The position numbers and the translations under genes are program-made. From Deinococcus aetherius (lineage in GTDB: Bacteria; Deinococcota; Deinococci; Deinococcales; Deinococcaceae): DNA of 64,000 nucleotides. Of the stretch, positions 46,241 to 56,141 are shown in pieces. The number at the start of each line of letters is the position of its first letter. Position 1 is the first letter of the stretch. The notes under the pieces are model-generated. The model was not told where the DNA came from and did not search any database. It saw only the letters and a program-made list of their open reading frames with translations. The stretch is from the NCBI RefSeq assembly GCF_025997855.1, contig NZ_AP026562.1, forward strand, positions 491,001 to 555,000, read 5' to 3'.

Positions 46241-46279
46241 GGCGGCCCCGCGCCCCAGGTAAAGGGGCGTGGGGCCGCC
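46241..46279 (+). terminator. Intercistronic hairpin after the sugar-binding protein gene
   Basis: GGCGGCCCCGCGCCCC pairs with GGGGCGTGGGGCCGCC over 16 bp with one wobble, loop AGGTAAA, followed by GCCTTTGTTGT. It is strong enough to terminate part of the transcripts and protect the upstream message. Confidence 0.72.
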
Positions 46280-46324
46280 GCCTTTGTTGTGCCCGCTCCC
46301 CCCACCCGCCAGGAGGGCCACGCC

Positions 46325-47233
46325 GTGCGAGACACCCTTACACCCCAGGCCCGCGTTCAGACCGGCGTTCCGCGCACGACCCGCAGGCGTCCCCCGGGGG
46401 GGCCCATCGCCCTGCTGATGCTGGCCCCGTTCCTGATCGCCTACCTGCTGTTCTTCGTCTTTCCCATCGGTCGGGCGGTGCAGCTCAGTCTCACGCAGTC
46501 GAGCCTCACCGCGACCGGGCCCTTCGTGGGGCTCGCCAACTACGTGCAGCTCGTGGGCGACTCCGACTTCTGGGCCTCGGTCCTGCATACCGGCACCTTC
46601 GCGCTGTACACGGTCATTCCGGTCACGCTGCTGGGGCTGCTGATGGCCCTGGCGGTCAACCGGCTGGTCCGGGCGCGCAACTTCGCGCAGGCGCTGTTCT
46701 TCCTGCCGTTCGTGCTGCCCGTCAGTGTCGTCACGCTGCTGTGGCAGTGGATTCTCAACTCCTCGTTCGGTCTCGTCCACGCCCTGACGGGCACGGAGGT
46801 CGCGTGGTTCGGGGAGCCGGGCACCGCCATGCCCACGGTCGCCTTCGTGACCGTGTGGTGGACCGTGGGCTTCAACATGCTGCTGTTCCTCGCCGGGCTG
46901 CAAAACGTCTCCAAGGAGGTGTACGAGGCGGCGGAACTCGACGGCGCGGTGGGGTGGAAGTCCTTCCGGTTCATCACCTGGCCGCTGCTGTGGCCCGTGA
47001 CTACCCTGGTGCTGACCCTGCAACTGATCTCGTCTCTCAAGATCTTCTCGCAGGTCTACATCCTGACGGGCGGGGGGCCCTTCAACTCGACCCGGGTGGT
47101 GCTGGAGTACATGTACGACACGGCCTTTCAGAACCTCGACGCGGGGTACGCCTCGGCCATCGCGGTCGCCTTTTTCCTGATCATCCTGCTCGTGTCGCTG
47201 GTGCAGGCCGCGCTGCTGCGGGGGCGCTCATGA
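46325..47233 (+). CDS. CUT1 ABC importer permease 1 (MalF-like)
   Basis: 302 aa with six membrane helices. GGPIALLMLAPFLIAYLLFF is TM1. The EAA loop is YEAAELDGAVGWKSFRFITW near residue 205, which contacts the ATPase. The C-terminal VYILTGGGPFNSTRVVLEYM is typical. The GTG start at 46325 is chosen for AGGAGG 8 bases upstream. It overlaps the next permease by 4 bp (ATGA). Confidence 0.88.
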   Translation: MRDTLTPQARVQTGVPRTTRRRPPGGPIALLMLAPFLIAYLLFFVFPIGRAVQLSLTQSSLTATGPFVGLANYVQLVGDSDFWASVLHTGTFALYTVIPVTLLGLLMALAVNRLVRARNFAQALFFLPFVLPVSVVTLLWQWILNSSFGLVHALTGTEVAWFGEPGTAMPTVAFVTVWWTVGFNMLLFLAGLQNVSKEVYEAAELDGAVGWKSFRFITWPLLWPVTTLVLTLQLISSLKIFSQVYILTGGGPFNSTRVVLEYMYDTAFQNLDAGYASAIAVAFFLIILLVSLVQAALLRGRS

Positions 47234-48078
47234 CCCACGCCAGCACTGCTCGGCCCGGCAACCGGACCTGGGGGGCCATCGCCACCGGCGCCACGCTCCT
47301 GCTCGGCGTGCTGTGGGCCTTTCCCCTCCTGTGGGCGGTGCTGACCGCGCTGAAGACCGAGGAGCAGGCGGTCGCGCAGCCTCTCCAGTGGCTGCCCACG
47401 ACCCCGACCTTCACCGCCTTTCGTGACGTGCTCACCGTCGGCAACCTGCCGCGCTGGTTTCTCAACTCCGCGCTGACCTCGCTGGCGATCACGCTCGCCA
47501 CGGTGGCGCTGGCGGCGCTCGCCGCCTACGCTTTCTCGCAGCTCCAATTCCGGGGGAAAAACATCCTGTTCTGGGTGTTCCTGGCGGGCATCATGGTGCC
47601 GTTCGAGGCGCTGCTCATCCCGCTCTTCCGCCTGATGAACGACCTGGGCACGGTAAACACCTACGCGGGCATCATCCTGCCGCAGATCGTCTCGCCGGTC
47701 GCGGTGTACGTGTTCAAGGGCTTTTTCGATCAGGTGCCGAAAGAGATCCGCGAGGCCGCCGTGGTGGACGGCGCGAACGAGTGGCGCATCCTGTGGAACG
47801 TCTTCGTGCCCCTGAGTGGCACGGTGCTGTGGGCCATCGGCATCGTGACCTTTATCGCCGCCTGGAACAACTTCCTGTGGCCCTTCATCATCACGACCTC
47901 GCCCGAGATGATGACGATTCCCCTGGGCCTCACCCAAGTGCAGGACGCCTACGGCCTGCGCTTCGCCCGCACGATGGCGACCGCCGTGCTGGGCGGCCTG
48001 CCGGTGGTCCTCGCCTACCTGATCTTCCAGCGCCGCGTCACCGAGGGCTTCCTCACCGTGACGGGCGTGAAGGGTTGA
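47230..48078 (+). CDS. CUT1 ABC importer permease 2 (MalG-like)
   Basis: 282 aa with six membrane helices. The periplasmic N-terminal part has the FPLLWAVLTALKTEEQAVAQ motif. The EAA loop is IREAAVVDGANEWRILWNVF near residue 180. WNNFLWPFIITTSPEMMTIP and the terminal RRVTEGFLTVTGVKG are standard for MalG-type subunits. No ATPase gene is in the operon. The GH2 gene follows after 90 bp. Confidence 0.88.
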   Translation: MTHASTARPGNRTWGAIATGATLLLGVLWAFPLLWAVLTALKTEEQAVAQPLQWLPTTPTFTAFRDVLTVGNLPRWFLNSALTSLAITLATVALAALAAYAFSQLQFRGKNILFWVFLAGIMVPFEALLIPLFRLMNDLGTVNTYAGIILPQIVSPVAVYVFKGFFDQVPKEIREAAVVDGANEWRILWNVFVPLSGTVLWAIGIVTFIAAWNNFLWPFIITTSPEMMTIPLGLTQVQDAYGLRFARTMATAVLGGLPVVLAYLIFQRRVTEGFLTVTGVKG

Positions 48079-48168
48079 CGTTTCCGCCCGACTTGAAGTA
48101 ACACACCATTCTTCCGCCTCCCTCGGGGGACGGACGAGACGTGCCACGCCCTCTCAAGGAGCACACCC

Positions 48169-50085
<1,917 letters not shown>

Positions 50086-50168
50086 GGCCCTGGCAGCGGT
50101 GGACACTGGAGTGGAGGCCCGCAACGGAAGTGGTCACTGCTGTCTTTTGGTCACTCGCATCCGCTCGG

Positions 50169-50195
50169 GACAAGTTGAAGGCCCTTCAACTTGTC
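50169..50195. repeat. 27-bp perfect palindrome upstream of xylB
   Basis: GACAAGTTGAAGG, one C, then CCTTCAACTTGTC. The arms match over 13 bp without a mismatch. It lies between the GH2 stop and the ribosome binding site for the short frame at 50284. It could be an operator for a sugar-responsive repressor or an RNA hairpin. Confidence 0.6.
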
Positions 50196-50283
50196 GGGCC
50201 ATCCATATGAGACAACAAAAGCCGGGGGCCGGAGCATCTCCGCGTGGTCCCCGGCTCGCCCTGCTTTCCCTGGAGGACTTTCC

Positions 50284-50364
50284 GTGACCATCCCTGATCT
50301 CTTCCACCCCGACCGCCCGGCGGCCGTGGTGACCGTGCGGGGCCACCATGTACCTCGGCCTTGA
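50284..50364 (+). other. Short frame in front of xylB: leader peptide or gene remnant
   Basis: A GTG preceded by GGAGG (7-base gap) opens a 26-codon frame (VTIPDLFHPDRPAAVVTVRG) that ends in TGA inside xylB. The sequence looks like the true N-terminus of some other enzyme, so this may be the scar of a deletion, or a leader peptide coupled to xylB. xylB itself has no good ribosome binding site. Confidence 0.35.
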
Positions 50365-51790
50365 CCTCGGCACCGGTAGCGTCAAGGTCGCCCTCTTCGG
50401 GGAGGGGGGTGAGCCCGTCCGCGAGGCGAGCGGGGCCTACGCGGTGCAGGCCCCCCGCCCCAGCTGGGCCGAGAGCGACCCGGAGGAATGGTGGGCGGCG
50501 GTCGGGCGCGTCACCCGCGAGGTGGTGGGGGAGGACGGCCCCCGCGTCCGGGCGCTCGGCCTCTCCGGGCAGATGCACGGGGTGGTGCTCTGCGGGGCGG
50601 ACGGTGTGCCCCTGCGCCCGGCGGTGCTGTGGGCGGACGGCCGGGCCTCCTCCGTCCTGGGCGCTTACCGCGCGCTGCCCGGGGAACTGCGGCTCACCCT
50701 GCGTAATCCCGTCACGGCGGGCATGGCCGGTCCCGGCCTGCTGTGGCTACGGGGGCACGAGGCGGACCTCTACGCCCGCGCCCGTTGGGCTCTGCAACCC
50801 AAGGACTGGCTGCGCCTGCGCCTGACGGGAGAGGCGCACGCCGAGCCCTCCGACGCCTCCGGGACGCTGCTCTACGACCCGGAGCGCGACGGGTGGAACT
50901 TTCCGCTGGTCGAGGCGCTGGGGCTGAGGGCCGACCTGCTGGCGCCGCTCGTCCCGTCGGGGGCGGTGGCGGGGGTCCTCACCCCGGGCGCGGCCTCGCA
51001 CCTGGGTTTGCCCCCGGGGCTGCCCGTCGCGGCGGGGGCGGCGGACACGGCGGCGGCGCTCCTGGGTACCGGGCTCCCCGCCGGACAGGTACAGCTCACG
51101 GTGGGGACGGGGGCGCAACTCGTGCTCCGGGAGGAGGGGGTGCCGGGGGCTCGGCCGGGATTGCACGTCTTCCGCACGGCGGCGCAGCGGGGCGGGTATC
51201 TCCTCGGCGCCGTGCAGAACGCAGGGCTCGCCCTGGAGTGGGCGCGGCGAGCCCTGCGCTGCGAGTGGGAGGAGTTCTACGCGCTCGCGCGGGAGGCGGA
51301 ACCGGGGTCACGCGGCCTGCTGTTCTTGCCGTACCTCACGGGGGACCGCACCCCACACCTCGACCCCCACGCGCGGGGCGGCTGGCTCGGCGCAGGGCTG
51401 GAGCACGGGCCGCACCACCTTGCCCGCGCCGCCTTCGAGGGGGTGGCGCTCTCCATCCGGGAGGCGCTGCTCCTCCTCCCGGAGACCGCGCGGCCCGCCC
51501 TGCGGCTGGCGGGCGGGGGCTCGGTCCACCCGTGGTGGCGGCAACTCCTCGCCGACGTCCTGGGGCGCCCGCTGGAAGGGGTGGAGGTGCCCGGGGCCTC
51601 GGCGCTCGGGGCGGCGCTGCTCGCCCGGGCGGCGGTCACGGGGCGGGCGCCCGAGGTCGAGGGTCCCCGTATCCAGGAGACCGTCGAACCTCATTCTGAC
51701 CACGACTGGGCGGAGGTCGCCGGACGTTTTGCGGCAGCCTACGGGGCGCTGCGGGATTGGTTTCCGGCCGGGGGCCAGGACGGGCGCTGA
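50348..51790 (+). CDS. xylB: Xylulokinase (FGGY family)
   Basis: ATP-dependent kinase of D-xylulose, giving xylulose-5-phosphate for the pentose phosphate pathway; 480 aa. The FGGY N domain has MYLGLDLGTGSVKVALF (phosphate loop), ALGLSGQMHGVVL (the QMHG xylulokinase motif) and VLWADGRA. The C domain has TVGTGAQLVL, FLPYLTGDRTPHLDPHARGG and LAGGGSVHPWWRQLLADVLG. It follows the importer/GH2 run, so the imported sugar probably yields a pentose or ketose. It may be coupled to the short upstream frame. Confidence 0.93.
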   Translation: MYLGLDLGTGSVKVALFGEGGEPVREASGAYAVQAPRPSWAESDPEEWWAAVGRVTREVVGEDGPRVRALGLSGQMHGVVLCGADGVPLRPAVLWADGRASSVLGAYRALPGELRLTLRNPVTAGMAGPGLLWLRGHEADLYARARWALQPKDWLRLRLTGEAHAEPSDASGTLLYDPERDGWNFPLVEALGLRADLLAPLVPSGAVAGVLTPGAASHLGLPPGLPVAAGAADTAAALLGTGLPAGQVQLTVGTGAQLVLREEGVPGARPGLHVFRTAAQRGGYLLGAVQNAGLALEWARRALRCEWEEFYALAREAEPGSRGLLFLPYLTGDRTPHLDPHARGGWLGAGLEHGPHHLARAAFEGVALSIREALLLLPETARPALRLAGGGSVHPWWRQLLADVLGRPLEGVEVPGASALGAALLARAAVTGRAPEVEGPRIQETVEPHSDHDWAEVAGRFAAAYGALRDWFPAGGQDGR

Positions 51791-51811
51791 CCTCCCGCCC
51801 CGGGCCCCGCC

Positions 51812-52476
51812 TCACTCCGGGGAGGTCGGCGGCTCCTTGACGAGGCCCAGGTGGAGGAGGTAGGGCGTCCGGTCGGCGTCTTCGGTGGACCGGGCGGCGT
51901 AACGCTCGAACAGCGCCTCCAATTCCCCCTGCAACGCCTCGGCGTCCGCGTGGGTGAGGCGCAGTCGGCCCCGCCAGTTGGCCCCGATCAGGCTGACGGG
52001 CGGGATGGGGACGGGTCGAGGTGCCAGCGCGGGAAGTTGTCGCGGCGCGGTCGGCCCCCCTCGTCGCGGTAGAGCCGGGCCACCCACACGTCGGCGAGTT
52101 CGAGCGACGTGTGGACCGCCCCGCGCATGAAGCGTTCCCACAGCGGGTCCCACTCCCGGCGGGGGGACTCCTCGCCGGGCACCGAGACCGCCGCCGGGGG
52201 TAGCAGCACGAGCTGATCGGCCACCAAGCGGTACGTCCGCACCCGCCGCCCCCCCTCCTTCCGCACGCCCGAGGCGCGCACCACGCCCAGCCGCTCGAAC
52301 TTCCTGACCCAGTAATTCATGGTGTTGGGCCGCAGCCCGCAGCTCGACGCCGCCTCGGGCACGGTACACGCCTGCCCCAGGAAGGGCTCGAAGTACCGCC
52401 CGCGCCTGCCGTCAAGCAGCGCCACGACTTCGGGGTCCCGCACGATCTGGGCGTTCGAGCGCAGGGCCCGGGGCAT
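51812..52476 (-). pseudogene. Winged-helix regulator with one frameshift
   Basis: The first frame (MPRALRSNAQIVRDPEVVAL through the HTH SSCGLRPNTMNYWVRKFERL to ARLYRDEGGRPRRDNFPRWH) ends early at a TGA near 51988. The continuation VSLIGANWRGRLRLTHADAE and LQGELEALFERYAARSTEDA runs in the next frame to 51812. Loss of one base in the C-rich stretch around 52010 explains it. An intact protein would be about 220 aa. It resembles ArsR-like regulators with a C-terminal ligand part. A sequencing error is the alternative. Confidence 0.7.
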
Positions 52477-52872
52477 GGCCGTCAGCCTACGGTGCCCGGC
52501 TGGGGAAAGAAGGCGCATTCCAAAAAACAGCGGCCACAGGGGCCGCAGTCGCAGTCGGGGCTCGGGTTCAGGTACGGACGAGCACGCCTTTTCCTGGGAG
52601 AACGCCTTCGCTGACGAGGCGAGTCTGGTGGCGTCGCAGGCGGCGGGCAGCGGCACGGCTTAGGGTCTCCCGGTCAGCTTTCCTCCTGTCGCCGTGTGGG
52701 CCCCGGTCCGGGTGGCCGCCCCCCCTCGGCGTGCCCTCACGGTAGGTGGGCGGCCACTCAAAACCCAGACTTGTTTTTGAAAGCCCCCGGCCTGGTTGTC
52801 TTCCTCCCCCCAGGCCAAGGCAAGTGTTCACCCACCACGCCTGGGGACAGCCTACGTCCGAGAGGAGAGCCC

Positions 52873-53045
52873 ATGCATTCGACCCGTTTCCAGGCGGTCC
52901 GGTCCGGCCTCGGCCTGCTGGCCCTGGCCCTCACGTCGGGGGCCGCCGCGCAGACCGTCACCTAGGCGCTGCCCGAGCCCGGCACCTACGAGTGCCTGAC
53001 CACGCAACTCACGCCCACCGCGACGTTCAACGTCTTTCTGGGGCA
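52873..53045 (+). pseudogene. Secreted protein remnant with amber codon
   Basis: Starts with a good signal peptide (RSGLGLLALALTSGAAAQTV) preceded by GAGAGGAGAG, then a TAG, then the frame continues ALPEPGTYECLTTQLTPTAT and FNVFLGQLE before running into the end of the convergent cupin gene. Nonsense codon and 3' truncation make it non-functional. Confidence 0.55.
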
Positions 53046-53455
53046 GCTCGAACCTCCGCCTTCTCCGCCTCGGCGGCCTCGGCCTCCGCCTTGTCGCGGT
53101 GGAGGGTGCCGGGCTCCTCCTCGGGGGGCGCGTACACCGTGAAGAGCTTCATGGGCTCCTGCCCGGTGTTCACGAAATTGTGGCGAGTCCCGGCGGGCAC
53201 GATCACGAGCGAATTTGCCCCGACCGGGCTGCGCTCGCCGTTCAGCACCGCCTCGCCCTGCCCGGAGACGAACACGAGAACCTGATCGACCTCGTGGACC
53301 TCCTCGCCGATGTCGTCTCCCGGCTCGACGCTCATCACGACAAGCTGGCTGTGCTCGGCCGTGTGGACCTCCTGCCGGAAGAACGAGTGGACCTCCTGCC
53401 GGAAGAACGAGTTGTCCTGAACGAGCCGCGCGATGTCCTGGTTGAAAAACGGCAT
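53027..53455 (-). CDS. Cupin-domain protein with tandem 8-residue duplication
   Basis: 142 aa, single cupin barrel. Motif 1 is GDDIGEEVHEVDQVLVFVSG and motif 2 is PAGTRHNFVNTG, with the two metal His and Glu positions present. VHSFFRQEVHT near the N-terminus repeats FFRQEVH because of an exact 24-bp tandem duplication. The C-terminal 30 residues are Ala/Glu-rich (HRDKAEAEAAEAEKAEVRAA). It overlaps the secreted-protein remnant. The function of such small cupins is usually mannose isomerase-like or unknown. Confidence 0.83.
   Translation of the reverse strand: MPFFNQDIARLVQDNSFFRQEVHSFFRQEVHTAEHSQLVVMSVEPGDDIGEEVHEVDQVLVFVSGQGEAVLNGERSPVGANSLVIVPAGTRHNFVNTGQEPMKLFTVYAPPEEEPGTLHRDKAEAEAAEAEKAEVRAAPERR
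53363..53410. repeat. Two exact 24-bp tandem repeats inside the cupin gene
   Basis: Units 53363-53386 and 53387-53410 are identical (each begins GTGGACCTCCTGCC). They keep the reading frame and add one copy of EVHSFFRQ to the protein. Confidence 0.92.
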
Positions 53456-53489
53456 GGCGTTCTCCTGATGGGGAAGTGGGGGTGAAGAC

Positions 53490-54143
53490 TCAGGCCACGG
53501 GCGACTCGCCCAGGTGGTCGAGCCAGTCCTGCGGGCTGTCGTACACGGCGACCGCGCCCTCGAAGCGGCTGTCGCCGCCGCAGCGCAGGGCCACGGTGTC
53601 CACGCCCGCCTTACGTGCGCTCTCCACGTCGAAGGGCGTGTCGCCCACCATCAGCACTTCCTCCGGCTTCAGGCCCAGCTTGGTGACGGCGGCCTGCACG
53701 ATGTCGGGCTCGGGTTTGGAGGCCTCCACGTCCGAGGAGGTCGTGTGCTCGGTGAGCAGGTCCTCGGCCCCGGCGATCTTGAGCAGCCCCCCCACAAGCG
53801 CCTCGTCGGCCGAGGTGCCCGCGATGAGTTTCAATCCCCGGGCCCGCAGGGCTTCGAGCAGGGCGCGGCTGCCCGGCTGCGCCCTCAGGTTCGGCAGTTC
53901 CTCCTCCTGAAAGTGGCGTTTCCAGCCGTCCGAGAGGGGCTGGTAGCGCGGGTCACCCTTCTCGATCCCGGTCACGCGCGGCACGAGCTGGTCACCCCCC
54001 ATGCCGATGAGGGGCCGGACCTGATCGAAAGGCACCTCGATGCCCTGGTCGGCGAAAGCACGCACCCAGGCGCGGGCGTGCGCGTCGTTGCTGTCCACCA
54101 GCGTGCCGTCGATGTCGAAGATGACCCCTCGGTAGTTGCTCAC
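53490..54143 (-). CDS. HAD-superfamily phosphatase
   Basis: 217-aa phosphoglycolate phosphatase/beta-phosphoglucomutase-like hydrolase. Motif I FDIDGTLVDSNDAH holds the nucleophile Asp and the acid Asp. The cap domain (residues about 20-85) is helical. Motif II is LIAGTSADE, the motif III Lys is in SKPEPDIVQAA, and motif IV is VLMVGDTPFDVESAR. It is 34 bp downstream of the cupin gene on the same strand. The substrate is not deducible; sugar phosphates or phosphoglycolate are usual. Confidence 0.88.
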   Translation of the reverse strand: MSNYRGVIFDIDGTLVDSNDAHARAWVRAFADQGIEVPFDQVRPLIGMGGDQLVPRVTGIEKGDPRYQPLSDGWKRHFQEEELPNLRAQPGSRALLEALRARGLKLIAGTSADEALVGGLLKIAGAEDLLTEHTTSSDVEASKPEPDIVQAAVTKLGLKPEEVLMVGDTPFDVESARKAGVDTVALRCGGDSRFEGAVAVYDSPQDWLDHLGESPVA

Positions 54144-54652
54144 AGGCGGAGGCTAGAGGGATGCGGGGGCGCCTGCGTAAGAGGGCATTGGCGGGCGCTT
54201 CATCGTCATCCGCCGCGCGGAAGAGGTGAGGCGGCCACGTCGCTCCGGTCGGCGGCCTGAGCATGGGCTGGCGCTCAGGCCACGACTCCGCCGGTCGTCC
54301 TCGTGGTCGAGCGTGGAAGAGCGTGTTTCAAACGGAGCTGTACCAGTCCAGCCTCTCGCGGTGCGAGCTGTACCAGTCCCCCGCCAGGGGAGAGGAGCTC
54401 AACCCCCGCCTTCATCGTGCCCGTGATACGCCAGGTCCGACTTTCAAAGCAGGCTTTAAGAGGCGGTGATCCCCTTCGCAGCGCAGTTCGGCAGCACCGG
54501 CCGGAGGACGCTGTTCAAAGCGCCCCCAGCCTCCCCGGGTTCCGGGCCGATGATTAAGGTTCGGCGAGCGTCGCCCCGTAAGGGTCCTCACATGCGGCAC
54601 AGGAACGATGGGAGAGCCAGAGCGGGCGCGCCCTGTGGCAAAGGAGCACACC
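54144..54652. other. 509-bp intergenic region with a short direct repeat
   Basis: Between the minus-strand HAD gene and the plus-strand esterase. It contains two copies of GAGCTGTACCAGTCC (54335-54349 and 54365-54379) spaced 30 bp start to start, about three helical turns, which could be a direct-repeat binding site. AAAGGAG precedes the esterase start. No gene is supported. Confidence 0.45.
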
Positions 54653-55867
54653 ATGTCAGATCAGACTCTGCCCGGGATCGGCTGGGACCTCACCGACCTG
54701 CGCGCCGCCCTCTCTTCCTTTCTGGGCAGCCTGCCCGCTACGCCGCGACTCCTCGCCCTGGGTGAGCCGACTCACGGCCTCGACGCCTTCCCGGCCTGGC
54801 GCAACCGCATCTTCCGCACGCTGGTCGAGGAGCACGGGTTCCGATCTGTCGCCCTCGAAAGTGACATCATCGCGGGGCAGGGGGTGAATGCCCACGTCAC
54901 GTCCAGCGAGCACACCCTGGATGAGGTCATGCGAACGGGCTTCAGCCACGGCTTCGGTGCCCGTCCGGCCAACCGGGAACTGGTCGAGTGGATGAGGAAC
55001 TTCAACGCTGACCGTGACCCCGCCGATCACCTGAGCTTCTACGGCTTCGACGCGCCCCTGGAGAACCTGTGGGCGGCCAGTCCCCGCGCGAGCCTGCTCG
55101 CCCTGCACGCTTTCCTGACCGCGCATCTGGGCGACCTCCCCGTGGACGCGGCCACCCTTGAACACCTCTGCGGGGAGGAGGCCCGCTGGACCAATCCGGC
55201 GGCCGGGATGGACGCGGCGCAGTCCATCGGCAACAGCGGCGAGGCACGGCAACTCCGGTTGCTGGCGGACGACCTCTCCGGTCTCCTCGAAACCGAAATG
55301 CCGGGACTCACCGCACAACCGGGGTTCTGGGAGGCGCAGCTCCACGCCCGCACGGCGACCGGCCTCCTCCGGTATCACGCCGTCGTTGCCGACCCCTCGC
55401 CCGGCCGGGTGGCGCGAATGCTGGCGCTGCGGGACCTGATGATGGCCGACAACCTCACTGCCATCGCGGGGCGTGAGGGGGAGCGCGGGCCGACCCTCGT
55501 GTTCGCCCACAACGTCCACCTGCAACGCCCGGTCAGCGTGATGAAGATGCGAGGCATGAGCCTGGAGTGGTGGAGTGCCGGAGCGCACGTCAGCCTTCGC
55601 CTCGGTAGCCGGTACGCCTTTATCGCGAGTGAACTGGGCCCGGCGCCGGAAAGGGGCGTTGAACCCGACGCGGACACGTTGCAGGGCGCCCTGCTCGACC
55701 CCGCTCGCCCGGCCACCCTGATCGGCGCCCGGGAACCGACGGCCGCACGCTCGGAACGACCGGGCACGGGAACGGACGCTCCTGTTCAGGCCGGTTCTTT
55801 CCCCCCCGAACTCCGGCACCTGCCGCTCGCGGACGGCGTGCTCCTGGTGCGGGGCGCGACAGACTGA
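54653..55867 (+). CDS. Erythromycin esterase-family protein
   Basis: 404 aa. The family core is visible: LLALGEPTHGLDAFPAWRNR (Glu and His of the active site), GFRSVALESDIIAGQGVNAH, FNADRDPADHLSFYGFDAPL and VFAHNVHLQRPVSVMKMRG (second His). Ere-type enzymes hydrolyse macrolide lactones, but most chromosomal homologues have unknown substrates, so drug resistance should not be assumed. The start at 54653 follows AAGGAG by 6 bases. It stands alone. Confidence 0.85.
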   Translation: MSDQTLPGIGWDLTDLRAALSSFLGSLPATPRLLALGEPTHGLDAFPAWRNRIFRTLVEEHGFRSVALESDIIAGQGVNAHVTSSEHTLDEVMRTGFSHGFGARPANRELVEWMRNFNADRDPADHLSFYGFDAPLENLWAASPRASLLALHAFLTAHLGDLPVDAATLEHLCGEEARWTNPAAGMDAAQSIGNSGEARQLRLLADDLSGLLETEMPGLTAQPGFWEAQLHARTATGLLRYHAVVADPSPGRVARMLALRDLMMADNLTAIAGREGERGPTLVFAHNVHLQRPVSVMKMRGMSLEWWSAGAHVSLRLGSRYAFIASELGPAPERGVEPDADTLQGALLDPARPATLIGAREPTAARSERPGTGTDAPVQAGSFPPELRHLPLADGVLLVRGATD

Positions 55868-56141
55868 GGGGGGCAGGGGGGCACCTCCACAGCGAGCACG
55901 GACGCTTGTTCCCTGCCGCCGCGTCAGCGGGTGGAGACCCTGACACTCGGCCGACGACCGACACACCACGGTGACGAGGGCGGACGGGGGAATACGGTAG
56001 CTCCAGTCCCGGTGACGCCCTCACCGTGAGAGTCCGGCATGTCGCCCGCCCCCGTGTCCCGGACCACGGGTGAGCCTTTCCTTCATCCAAAGCCCCCTGC
56101 GGCCGGACCTGCCGTTAGATGAAGCCTGTCAGGAGGACCCT

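Noticed and set aside
54653..55867. Calling the esterase-family gene a macrolide-resistance gene
   Set aside because: The family motifs are present but most chromosomal members have no shown macrolide activity. There is no mobile or resistance context here.
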